DNA of 64,000 nucleotides from Sparassis latifolia (Eukaryota > Basidiomycota > Agaricomycetes > Polyporales > Sparassidaceae): NCBI GenBank assembly GCA_018466975.1, contig CM031556.1:1922001-1986000 (forward strand), read 5' to 3'. The position numbers and the translations under genes are program-made. Shown here one piece after another: positions 1 through 11,285 of this stretch. Position 1 is the stretch's first letter; the number at the start of each line of letters is the position of its first letter. Under the pieces are notes generated by a model. The model was not told the origin of the DNA. It was given only the letters and a program-made list of their open reading frames with translations, and did not search any database.

Positions 1-766
1 GGCAAAAGAGGACACGTGCTTGAAGTGCACGCATGAAACCGTCGCGCAGATGGCTATAAGACGTTGGTCGCGTCGGGACTAGAAAGAGATCCAAAATGAT
101 GTGAAGAAACCTGCTGTATGGAACTACATAGTGGACGCACCGATTCGCAGTACACACGCTGCATTGCGAACGATGTGCTCTATCTTCTCCTGAGGAGGCG
201 TATCCTTCGATATCTGTATCACGTTATGAGTTGGTGTTGTTAGCTTCAAGTCGTGTAGCAGTAATATATTTTGAACTGACATTCAAATTGGGGCTAGACA
301 AATCAGCATAGAATCCGACAGAGTATACCTTTAGGCCTAGGAACGATACCGTCCTGACACCAACACCAACCAGTGAGAATGTAGGCAAAGGTGTCTTGGA
401 GGGAATGCGGAGAGTGTTCGGGAAAGTAATCGATGTTGCAGAGTCAACTGGAACGCAGCAGAATGTAGTGTTCATGAAGAGTCGAACAGAATGTATGTGA
501 CAATTGCATTACGGACCAGTAAGTTCTTCTGAGCCACCAGCAGCAGCTTGGGAGTGGACTTCTGAGTCAAGGTAAATGGCCTGAGTTGAATACAGAGCAA
601 AGGCGGAAGATGCGACTACTCCGAGACCGAGAATGAACGGCAGGTGAGCTCTGTGAAGGCGCGGAGAGTGGCTGAAGGGCTGAGTTCGACTGAGCCAACG
701 GCGCGTTGTCGACTGTGGTGAGCTGCGGACACGCCATGCCAGAAAGGCTGGAGGCCTTGCTTGCAT
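1..766 (-). CDS. AIM18: AIM18-type mitochondrial chalcone-isomerase-fold protein, 3' end beyond the window
   Basis: Exons 766-517, 447-281, 213-141 and 78 to the window edge; introns of 69, 67 and 62 nt, all GT-AG. The visible part is 189 residues. It starts MQARPPAFLAW with an Arg/Ser-rich, acid-free presequence, followed by one hydrophobic segment (FILGLGVVASSAFALYS), as expected for a mitochondrial inner-membrane protein. The chalcone-isomerase-like core follows: LVGVGVRTVSFLGLKVYSVG, then VLRIVPTR and SHLRDGFMRALQAR, which are characteristic of the fungal Aim18/Aim46 family. Members bind heme in yeast mitochondria and lack isomerase activity (family knowledge). The start at 766 was chosen because the upstream in-frame Met at 805 would precede the presequence with unrelated residues. 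Divergent from BLM10. The C-terminal half is outside the window. Confidence 0.85.
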
Positions 767-1049
767 GATGTTCCGAATATTATACGCAGCGCAGGGGATG
801 ATCAAGTACTACTGGCGGGCGGGCGGCCCACGACCGCAACGCTGGTGGCACGTGCTCGCAGATCGACGCGGCAGTTGTGGGAGGTGGTACGCGTCCGCGC
901 TTACCTGGCCTCCCTAAGCTACGCCGGATCCATTCGATGTCATCGCTGCTCTAGATCAATCCCCGAGACGCGTCAGCATAGGGACGCGTGTTCTATCTAG
1001 CTGCCTATAAAGTCCGTCAGGTCGTATGTGACAACCGTACCCTCTCACC
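767..1049. promoter_or_regulatory. Shared divergent promoter region of AIM18 and BLM10
   Basis: About 280 bp separates the two divergent start codons, so both promoters must lie here or overlap the 5' exons. No clear TATA box is seen. The short ORFs in both directions are not supported by splice signals or family similarity. Confidence 0.5.
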
Positions 1050-4000
1050 ATGTTCTCCTTACTCACCTCGAGCATTATTTCAGACGCAATTCCATTCTCT
1101 TCCATAGAAGCCATGGAGGATGACGAGTTGTCCGTGCCTGACTCGCCCACTTTTGAGTCGGGCGACCTGTCGCCTGGGAACTCTCGAGAGAAACAGCGAG
1201 CGGCGTTGCAGACCTACCTCGACTGCATGCCCTATGTGTGCGAATCCGTAGACGAAATGCATGCTAAGCTCGATTATATCGTTGGACGTATCTGCATCAG
1301 CGTTGAAACCCGAAACTGGCTGGTTCTCACTACATGGGACGGCATGCTGCAGTGGTATGCGTTCTTTCTTCTCTTGTGTCTTGTGACGGCTAAAATGGTG
1401 TGCAAGTTGGTTACTTATGCACTACCCCATGCTCAAGTCTACACGGGCGAAACTCGTCCGTCTCTACTATGAATTGTGCCTTGTCCCTGGGATTGAACCT
1501 CGTGTTGTCCGAAGCTGGGCGGACATGCTATCGCGGCTGCTCAATAACAAACCTGAGCATAGGCGTAGGCTTGAAGCTGCTGATCTTCAGCTGGCTTGGC
1601 AACCCTTATGGCGAGTTCTTCAGAAGGAACTGTGGCCGAAGAAGAGATTGCATGATTCATCGTATGTCATTTGATCAAATATACTTGACAGTCTCAAACA
1701 CCTCGCGGCAGGCGGAATATGGTCAACATTCTACTCTTCGTTGCTGGGAACTGTAGGAGATATTTCCCCGCGAGTGAGATACCTAACATGTTGGCAACGT
1801 TTTCGCCGTTGCTGACTCAAGAAGTACGTTCTCCCCCGCGTTTCGTCCCTTTAAGTTCTTCGCTTACAGTCTGTCTGGCACACAGTCCCTTTTGACTATC
1901 ATTCCAGTCATGACATCTTTCCTGCCACCTACACATGTTCATCTATATCTTCCTATGCTATTTAAGTTGTGGGAGGCTTTCAACTCGTCTGTCATAGATG
2001 ACAGACTTCTTGAATTATGTGGTGATCTGTCCGAAGATCATATCGCCGGTATATATGGTGTTGCAGGAGAAGACGGAGCTGCCGAATGGAAGGATGTTGG
2101 TATTTGGAGTGAGTCAGAATGGACCATGCTCGTTGGGAAAGCGCTAGGATCTATGAGTGGGTAATGTTCATGCAGCACGAAGCAGACCCACACTTACAGA
2201 AACCTTTACAGACGTCCCAGTTGGAGCGACCAGGGTGAATCTACTATCCGTGTCTCTGCAAGATCGGACTAATCGTCATTGTTGCAGGGTTCTACTACCA
2301 CTGCATTGCATGCTGACAGCATGGCTGACAAGCAATCTCTAAGGGTCAAGAAGGCTATTAACAGATACCGTACGTCGCTTCTGCTGGTGTTCCCGTACTT
2401 TAACTCATGCCATTGGACGTGGTCATCCAGATGCTCTGGCCAAGATTATTGTTTACTCTATGTCCCTTGATGGCCCGATTCGAGGAGACAATGACGACCA
2501 CCCGCAGGATGATACTTCATCAGCTCAGTCCAGCGGGTTCCTCGCAGGATGTAGAGCTCTAGATTCATTGGATAAATTGATCACTAGCACAGAGTCATTC
2601 TTCCATCCATCTAACTCTGGTCCTTGGACTCTGAGCGTGAGTGAATCGGCAATGGCGTACCTACTTGCTATAACTGAGTTATGGATGCAGCTCACGCACT
2701 TCCTCCACCGTGTTACGGCTGAATTCTGCAAGCGATGGAAAGAGGAGCAACAGCCTGGTTGCAAAACGCCGGTTGTGAGTGCATTGGCCATACACATGAC
2801 ATTTGCCCTAACACCATTGATTAGACCCGCCGCCTGACTCCGGCTATCCGTCGTGCTTTCGTAACAGCTCTTCGGACACCCGCTCTTCTCGCGATGTTTG
2901 CAAAGGACCCATTTTCGATGAGCTACGCCCAAACTTCCTTGCGCTCAATGGCATATATTGAGCCCAGTTTGGTCATGCCCGAGCTGCTCGAGCGCGCGTA
3001 CGGCGGGCTTGAAGTCGTCAACGAGACACATCGCACTACCGCGGTCATGACGATGTTGTCAGGCATCGCTCTACCTCTGGTCTCTGAGAAGATGTGGCTC
3101 GGTGGTCAGAGGCACGTTGTACCTCTACTAGAGCTGTGCATTCCTGGCATTGATCTGGTAACATTTTACGCTACTTTAGTTGTGAAACTCGCTCGCTGAC
3201 GTTTTCCCCACATTCCTAGAATGACCCGATCAAGACGCTTTGCGCTACGATGTTCATATCGTCCGTTGTACAGCATATCAAGATTGCGGATTTATCGCTC
3301 CAACAGGCCGGGGTTCCACTGTCTAGCGATGCTCCTGCCGAAGAAATGATGGATGTTGACATGGAGAATTTGGTGCAGTTGCCGGAAGGTATTGAAGCGG
3401 GTACCACACCTGTCCTCAGTAAGCAGGACGAGCGCGCTCTTGCAAGAGACAGCACTGCATTATTTGCCGGTAAAACCGTGTTGTCTGCTTACTGCATTAA
3501 GCAATCCTGATCTTTCTCATGTCAGATTGGGTAACGTCTCTGTTCAGACGTGTCCTTGCTCTGTATGAGAACCTTCCGGAGGAAGGTGGCAAACGGAACA
3601 CTACCGGCGGCAAGATGGAAGAAGGCGTGTTGAAGTCTATCAAAAGTGCTTTGGATATGACCTGTCTGCACCTGTCGGATCCACTCTTTGATCTAGTCTT
3701 GAATCTCGTGTACGACTACGCCACCACGAATGCAAAATCCAATGCAGTGAGGGCGTTCGGGCAACTTGTGTCGTGTCTTGCTCGAGTGAAACCTCTGAAG
3801 ACGATCGAGAAATTCCTGCCTTTCTGTATGGCGCAGATACAAGATGAGTTGAAGCACGGCGCGTCGAGTGTCCGCACGACTTCTACACATACAGCGTTGC
3901 CTTCGGACACCACTTTGCATTGGAGTGAGTTGGCCCGTTGATCTCAGTTTGCTAAAACTTAGCGAGGATTGACCACCAACAGATATGTCCATTCTCCGCG

Positions 4001-7000
4001 GATGCTTCGGCTATGGTGGTGGTGCCGTAAGTCGATCTATCCTTTTATTTGCTTCCATTTGTCCTGACGGATGTTTCCTCAGCTTTTGAAGTATAAGGCC
4101 CAGATGATCGAATTGATGACCCTTCTTATTGACAAAACCAAGAGCGAACGAGGCTTCAGTGGGACTGGCCGTTTAATCAGCCGGATTCTGCACACAGTAT
4201 CCAGCGTCTATCCTATTAACGCGCGATTCGTGAACACCGATGAATGGGATGAGCCAGGTACGCATATGGCTGCAATGCCGTCAGCGGTCGGGACTGAGTG
4301 TACCTCTTTCAGAGTTCAACCAGAACCATAATCTACATTGGGGTCGGTTTTATGATCCGGAGGAAGTAAAGATTGAGTGGCATGGTACGCTTGTGGTAAT
4401 TGGTAACGCTCCTTGTATTGATGTTTCGGCAGTTCCGTCCCGGGAGGAGATCGATTTCGTACTGGAAATCCTGGATCGAATAGCTTCTCCCGCCTTGGAC
4501 AAAATTGAGAATCTCCTCAAGACTGCCGGCAAATGGGACAATGTTGCCCGCAATGACTTCTGCCGGTTTGTCATTCTTTCAATTGGCCAGGTCAGCCGCT
4601 AACATAGAATACCTCAGTTATCTGCATGCGGTCAGGTCGATCTGGAGTGGACTACCGACTCTGTACCAGGAAGCCACTAAGGAGGTTCCAAATCCTTGCA
4701 TCAACGTCGAAATTGAAGTTGCAGCCCTTCTCGTGACCCCGCTTGACGCCAAAGCTGGATTTGCGTTATCTGACCCTAGCGATCCAAGATATCAGGCGGT
4801 GGTAGCCCATCGGACACGTTTTGGCACAGTTATCCATCGTGCTGCCAGGCTCTTGCAGCAACAATTTGAGGAAGAAGACCACATTGATGCTATCATCAGT
4901 GTCTCGAAGGCTATTGACGTCTTCCTGTTGGAGTATGCGGTGACTAGAAGTAATTTTGATTTATTCCGGAAGATCTATGCGCAAGCTCGAGAGTAAGTTT
5001 GGTATGCTCCTTGTATGATTGCGCATGCTACTAACCCGCATCAAGTGCCGGTCGAGTCTGGCCACAACAGAAGGAGAATACTAGGATGACGTTCCTGCGT
5101 CGTGCACACGCCTATCATGCAGGCAGGGTGTACATGCACGCTTTATATCGTCGGCGGTCGCTTCTCGAGGATGGATTGCTACAGGACCTTGCGGAGATGT
5201 CGTTATCTCCTTATACTAGAGTTAGAAGGTTAGTCGATCGGTGACCATATCCGTTTAGAGCTTCACAGCCGCTCCACAGGCACGCGCAGGCTATTCTGCA
5301 TAATGCATGTGGCGTATGTATGGCTTCTTTTTACCCATTCGTCCCGCTCATTGGTAGGTAGTACTTTGTGCGGTCTACGAGATTCATTCTTCCCGAACTG
5401 TTTCGTGCGCTTGCGAAGGGCAGCGATCCAGATCGTATGAAGGGTGCATTGTATGTCTTGTGGCATAGAGGGACAGGTGCGTCCTGTGTACAGAATGTCG
5501 CTGTATGTCGCTAATGTCCATCCCTATAGCTGCATATGCACTGGCTGGTGAGAGAGATTGGACCGTTGACATACATACCCCACTGAGGAGAGACTCCCAG
5601 ACCTCAATTTCCATGGTCAGTATCTGTTGACGCTACTTGAGTGCCAACATCAGGAGAAGGCATGTATCAAGTTTACCGAAGAGTTCTGATACTGAGTAAA
5701 TCATACAGCCTTCGATTCAGAAATTGGTCGGTAGTCTCGCACAGGATGCTTTGATGTTGATGGCCGAAGAATCTGTACACACAGAGGCTTACCCAGAAGA
5801 GGTCCCTGGGGTCCTCAGTGCGGTGACCGATCTGAAGAAAGACTTAGACTATCTGGAAGCTTATGGCGAGGTGCAGGAACAAGCCCTTCAAAGAGTGGGG
5901 GCGCGCATGGCACGTCGGAATGAACGTTATGTCCAGACGGTATGTCACTGCGTGCGGTTCCTGCCGCGTTAGCCTATGCTGAATCCCTCGCAGGTGTCCG
6001 CTATCCTGGAGGTGGCGTCTAAGCCAACGACCCACGTGAGTGTCAAATAAATATACTCAAGCCTCATCTTATCCAGGTGTCCTTAGTGGCGATATCTTCA
6101 AATTGCCGCAAAGTTTTTGTACGCGCTCCTGCGAAGGGATTTTCCGCCCTCTCCAGAGCTCGCACGATTCTTCACGAGGCTCAGTATCAGTCCTCATCCC
6201 ACAATCCGGACAATTGCACAAAAGTGAGGATACTGTCTTTCAGAACGTTGGCCGCTCGTCTGAAGTCTTGCACTTGTCGACTCTTAGGGGGGTTACGAAG
6301 ATAGCTTGTCACATCAAGATGCGCACCTTTTCCAAAACAAGCGAGGAATTATGGTTGAATGAATGGACCAATCCCCTCAAGACGCATGTTACTATATCAG
6401 ATCCATCGCAGTCTCTGCAAACCATCCAGCAACTGACATATGCACGAGATGACAATGGGTTCGGTTCACTTGTTTTGTGTATGGTGTGCAATCTGATATC
6501 CGGCATGCAGAGAGCTTTACGTGGACAAGATCAAATCGGGGTTTATTCTGTGGTCTCCTTGCGTCAAGGCATATCGGGCTGTTCCCCAAGACGAATCACC
6601 GTTCTTCTGGGAGTCGACATCCACGCCAGCCTTGGACGCAATGAAAAGTGCCATGCAGGAAGACGATTTCTTTACCACTCTCGCTTCTCTGTGGGGTCAG
6701 GAGTCTGCCAAGATTGGAGGGTCCCCGGAGATGCGAACAGACAACGTGACCTTTGTGAAGTCTCTGGGTGAGCTCACACATGTTGGCGTGCAAATATAAT
6801 ACCGATGATGGATACAGCGAAGATGTTTGAGCATGAGGCGCTCGATGCCATGTTGTCCGTAATCGATCCATTGTTGATGGATGTAGACCGGTTCAAACAG
6901 CGCTCTGGCGCAGAGATGCTTACTGGTTTATTGCGAGGTATGTCTGTGATCATTAGGTCAATATGTGCTTACTCTGCTTCACAGGGTCTAAGCACTGGCC

Positions 7001-8971
7001 AAAACGGAGGTCCGATCAGCTATGGGCATGGATGGCCGATCGCCTGAAGGTTATATATGCTCAAATGAAGCCAGATACTATGACCTTCTGGGAAAGTCTG
7101 TTCAGTGTAAGTGGCTATTGAAGAGATACACCTACCCCGTTCTCACAGTGCTACGCAGGAATTACTTTTGGATAGAGATCCTCGCAGGGCAGCACCTATG
7201 ATCGATTGGATCATGTCCCTGCCGCTGGAATTCCATGGTGATTCTGCCTTTGATAGTAAGTTCTTGTCGTAGTCGCTTTCGACAGGAAATTGATTGCTAT
7301 GCAGTGAACAAGTCGCTGTCCCTATTTGGCATTCTTGTCGACTCTTGCTCACTTCGTTTCACTCCCTTGTGTATCAAATACATTGATCTGTTCCTCAGTA
7401 ATGCCAACACAGGATACGCGGAGGTTAGAGCGCCATCGTACGGCTATGTATGTGCACAATTTTGACCTTTTGATACCAGATACGGACGCAAATCGCGCAG
7501 AACATTCATGCTATCCTAAGGATATCATGGCAGCCTCTCTACCCTTCGTTGGATGCATTCATCATTGCGTGCCGAACTACCAGTGACCCTCTTCATATCC
7601 GGTTCGATCCTCTTTTTCTTCAAATCGGTAATTCTCATTCATGGCGTTTGCAGTAACGCAGTCTACATGGACCGTATTATGCGCGTTATTAACATGTTCC
7701 CCACGTGGAGGAACGAGCGACTACCTCCACCTCGAGTGACCCAATCACAATACGACAAAGTCGGACTCACGAGTTAGTCTCCGAAACATTAACTGCTCAC
7801 TTACTGTACTGAACCTTCTCTTCAGTGTTGCAGTGGATTTGGGATTGCGCACATGGATCTCAGGCTGCGCTGGTATTCCCTTATGCTGTCGCCCTCATGT
7901 GAGTATATTTTGCCACTTGAGCTTTTCAGGCTGATATAGAGCTGATCACAGGCCTGAAATTCTACGCATGTCAGAGCTTAATGACAACTCCGAATTGCAA
8001 ACGTACAGTTCGGCTGTTCTGTATGTGCTCTCAGCTGTTACACCTCCGCCCGAGTATGTAGATGTTATCGCGGAGAACTTCATGAACGCCATCAAGTCGA
8101 CCTCGGTAAGACTGAATTTTACCCCTGCATGTTTGTTATTGACATTGTATTCTGCTAGTCGTGGCGCATACGAATGAAGGCCCTACCCACGTTAATTGTC
8201 TTCTTCTATCGCAATCTGTTGAGCGTATCCGACACGGTGGCGTCGAAGCTGATGGATGTCCTTCTTGAGTGCCTCTCTGACGAGAACGTCGAGGTACGGG
8301 AGATGGCATCAAAGATGCTTTCAGGCGTAGTCAGATGTTCGCAGAGGCAGAGCATTGTTGCTTTGAGGGTCTGTCTTATTACGACTATACTTTACAGAAA
8401 TTTCTGCTCACGCGGCTTCTTTCCAGGATCACTTCGTGGCGCTCGCCAGAAAGACGAGACTTCCCAATCGCAGGGATCCGACTTACGCAGCATCATTACG
8501 TTCACTGCACTCCGCCATCCTGGGATTGTGTGCGTTGATAGAAAGCTTCCCGTATTCCGTGGAGGCATGGATGCCACCTTTGACAGACGGTACTACTTCT
8601 CACACGTGGTTATTATTCTGCGCTGACGTTTTTTAGTGCTGGCCCTCCATGCCACTGATCCGGTGCCAATATCGACAACAATACGGAAGTCCGCATCGGA
8701 ATTCAAGAAGGTCCGTGTACAGTGATCAGATATCCTTGTTTTATTCACTAACCAGAACGCATCGTATAGACTCACCAGGTACACAGCTCGTCGTGATGCT
8801 GTTATTACTTCACCTGACATCCGTGCTTAGGACACTTGGCATAAAGATCAACTTGCGTTCAACGAAGATCAACTTCAGAATCTCTCGACTATGCTCGTCG
8901 GCACCTCTTATTGTGCGTAGCGACGTTGTCGCTGTGCTTACCGACTAACTGCTAAACCCACAGATGCTTGA
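1050..8971 (+). CDS. BLM10: Proteasome activator BLM10/PA200 (PSME4 family)
   Basis: A ~7.9 kb gene of many short exons encoding a HEAT-repeat activator that caps the 20S proteasome alpha ring. N-terminal signature: LRLYYELC-like and GIEPRVVRSWADMLSRLL, then DLQLAWQPLWRVLQKELWPK (about 1490-1640). Middle: WRYLQIAAKFLYALLRRD (about 6083-6140). C-terminal conserved domain: LGLCALIESFPYSVEAWMPP, then DTWHKDQLAFNEDQLQNL. The first intron is 1355-1406 and the last is 8913-8963 (GTGCGT...CACAG, branch CTAAC). This last intron splits a Tyr codon, and splicing gives the C-terminus SYYA, the HbYX-type tail that docks in the alpha-ring pockets. Unspliced reading would give SYCA. Start: ATG at 1050 (CACCATG) or 1113 (GCCATGG); 1113 gives the acidic MEDDELSV start. 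Not every internal junction was resolved. Confidence 0.92.
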
Positions 8972-11285
8972 TTCAGTAGTGACTGCATGTTCGTGTAACT
9001 GCACTCGTTGTCTTTTGGCCATTTCTTCATACTCCCGTATGCGGGCAGTTCCGCACCCTTGTATTACCATCTGTCAGCTATTGCGAACTTAGTTACAAAA
9101 AAGACACTGTAGCATCTGACTGTTCAACCGAACCCGATAGTCTTCGAGAGCAATGTCAATCTATCTCTTGAGCATAATGTAATGGATTTAGACAACAGGA
9201 TGCGCTCGCGACGGGTCCGAAAGCTATCAAGAACGTGTGTCACCAAGCGGCACAGGTGCCGTGATGAGTGAAAAGGACTTGGACCCGCACAATGGCAAAG
9301 CTGGTGCAATTTCCACCTCGTTGGCCTCCTCCTGCCGCGATGCAACTGTGATAGGGGCTCTAGATCCAGCCGGATTATCGATGTCGAATGTGATGGCTTC
9401 TGACACGCATAGAAAGAATAAATGGTGCGCGTCGCGAAGTACGACGGAGCAAAGAAACGGGCGAAGGTTGTCCACTGCAGGAATGGATAAGCGGAGACAG
9501 TGAAAGGATCTGCACTGTGTGTGCCTTCATCACATCATCTCTGGTGTCCGTCTCGTGGCGTTTTTCATTCTTCATTCCGCCTTCTGATAGGACTAGCACT
9601 CTCCGTGAAAGAATCGCTCTGGAGTGCGTGACAGTCAGATGTGATGTGCGTCATATCGAAGCACGCCAAATAAAGAGCGACTAGCCTTATCCAATAATAA
9701 TGAACGGAGAAGTAAAAAATATCTGTGATACTGCTAACGGAGAGGCGACATAAGTACTCTGTGAGAGACCCCAGGGTTGAACCGGTGATCCAATGTTTTC
9801 GGTTATGTCATCGGTATTGGATTGCAGGAACAAAGCCAAGCGACAGAGCTGTATGCGAGAAGACGGATGTTATCGGTGTCTTCGGCGTAGATAGAGACAG
9901 GACGGCGTCAGAAGGACAAGTGAAGCCGTCGAAGTAGAGAGGGTGCTGTGCCCTCGTTTGGGGCTAGATGGCTGCATCGCGCCGCCATATTGAGCTTACA
10001 CGTACGTGTGAAGGAGACGAACCAGGATCAGAAAGGCGAACACGAGGAAATGGTGAGGCGATCCATGGCATTTGCAAATGTGACAGTTCAACTGCTGGAG
10101 GACTACCACATGATAATCGCGATGAGCGATCGTCGAACGCACGTCCTCTTCCAAGAGCTCTTCGAGAACGTGCACAACAGCAGTAGAATCTGTGCCACTA
10201 CAGCGTAGTCAGCCTCCGTTTCGGTGAGCGACGAGAGGAGAATACGGCAGCGGTGTCCCATGAAACGCACCACACCCAGCGCTGACATGTATTGACTCAT
10301 CCCGGAGACAAGGGGGGATGGACCGACCAAAGGCTGAATGCTACAGTATATGACGAAATTATTTGCTTGTAAGTATCACCCAAAAAGGAGAACGAGGTAA
10401 TTTGCTTCCGTCTAGCGCAGACGCCGGGGGAAGTCACGTGTCGATCACGGCGGGCGGCGTCTCGGTGGCCTCTCGGTGGAACACGAGCGCGCTAGATGCT
10501 GTGCCGTGGCCACGGCTGGCTTGAGACACAGCGGGCTTCGCCCAGTTTGGGGTGGCATGGCAGTGTGTCGTGGGAAGGAGGCGTGAGAAGGACGCGAGCG
10601 GGCCAGGCAAAGCGCAGGAGAGTGGTCAGAAGGTGGCCTGGTGGATAAGTGCTCTGGAAAAGCGGACAAAAACACGTATTTGAGAGGCTTGAGAGAGGAT
10701 CGATACACGACGGTTGGGCGTGGAGATGTTGGAGCCTGGATAATATGAATTGTTTGGCAATCGCCGCCGCGAGCTGGGCACGTTGCAATCAAACCCTGAA
10801 CTTCCTTCCGTAAACCTCGCCCGTCCTCGTTTCCCTCTTTCCTCCTCGCTTCCGCCATCTGCGCGAGGGCTTCAACCACCACCGTCGTCGTCCTTTGTTC
10901 GACTCTCTCTGAATCAAACAAAACAGACTCATATCGACACGCCCTTCCAGTCACGACCCCAAAGCGCGCGATTTTCCAACCTTTTTATACCTTTATCCCT
11001 TCTTCCAACTAGATACCTAGTCTCTGCTCGGTTTCTTCGCTTGCATAGCGGCCAAGCCGTCCAAGACTTGGGCTACTTCTCCACCAACCTCACGTCTCCT
11101 CCGCGCCCACGATTTCTGCATTCTCGGTTCTCTCTCCACAGCACCACTTGATTATTTTCTAACAGTCATTCAAGCACTTTTTATCAATCAAGCCTCATTG
11201 GACGTGTTACAGCAACTTATACTTAACTCGTAAGCTGGCTACCGCTCCCCATCCACGCCTATTCACTCTTACTCATCTAGACTAT
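8972..11285. other. Intergenic region plus long 5' leader of the CCCH gene
   Basis: No gene could be supported over 2.3 kb. Short ORFs occur on both strands at 9.1-9.5 kb and 9.9-10.3 kb, but none has a recognisable family or a consistent splice chain. From about 10.8 kb the plus strand becomes strongly pyrimidine-rich (CT and TCC runs), as is usual for promoters and 5' UTRs of basidiomycete genes. A long 5' leader for the downstream CCCH gene is therefore likely. Confidence 0.45.

Noticed and set aside
6040..6771. 243-codon plus-strand ORF inside BLM10
   Set aside because: It is in the wrong frame. The Blm10 frame here reads WRYLQIAAKFLYALLRRD and continues with family-typical sequence; the long ORF runs across introns.
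9124..9503. Overlapping ORFs of 73-88 codons after BLM10
   Set aside because: The frames on both strands look mildly protein-like, but none has a start context, splice partner or known motif.
10445..10954. 169-codon minus-strand ORF upstream of the CCCH gene
   Set aside because: It is the complement of pyrimidine-rich promoter/5' leader DNA, low in complexity, with no domain and no splice support.
10750..11151. 133-codon plus-strand ORF upstream of the CCCH gene
   Set aside because: Its Ser/Pro/Arg-rich translation is what CT-rich leader DNA gives in any frame, and it is not in phase with the gene.
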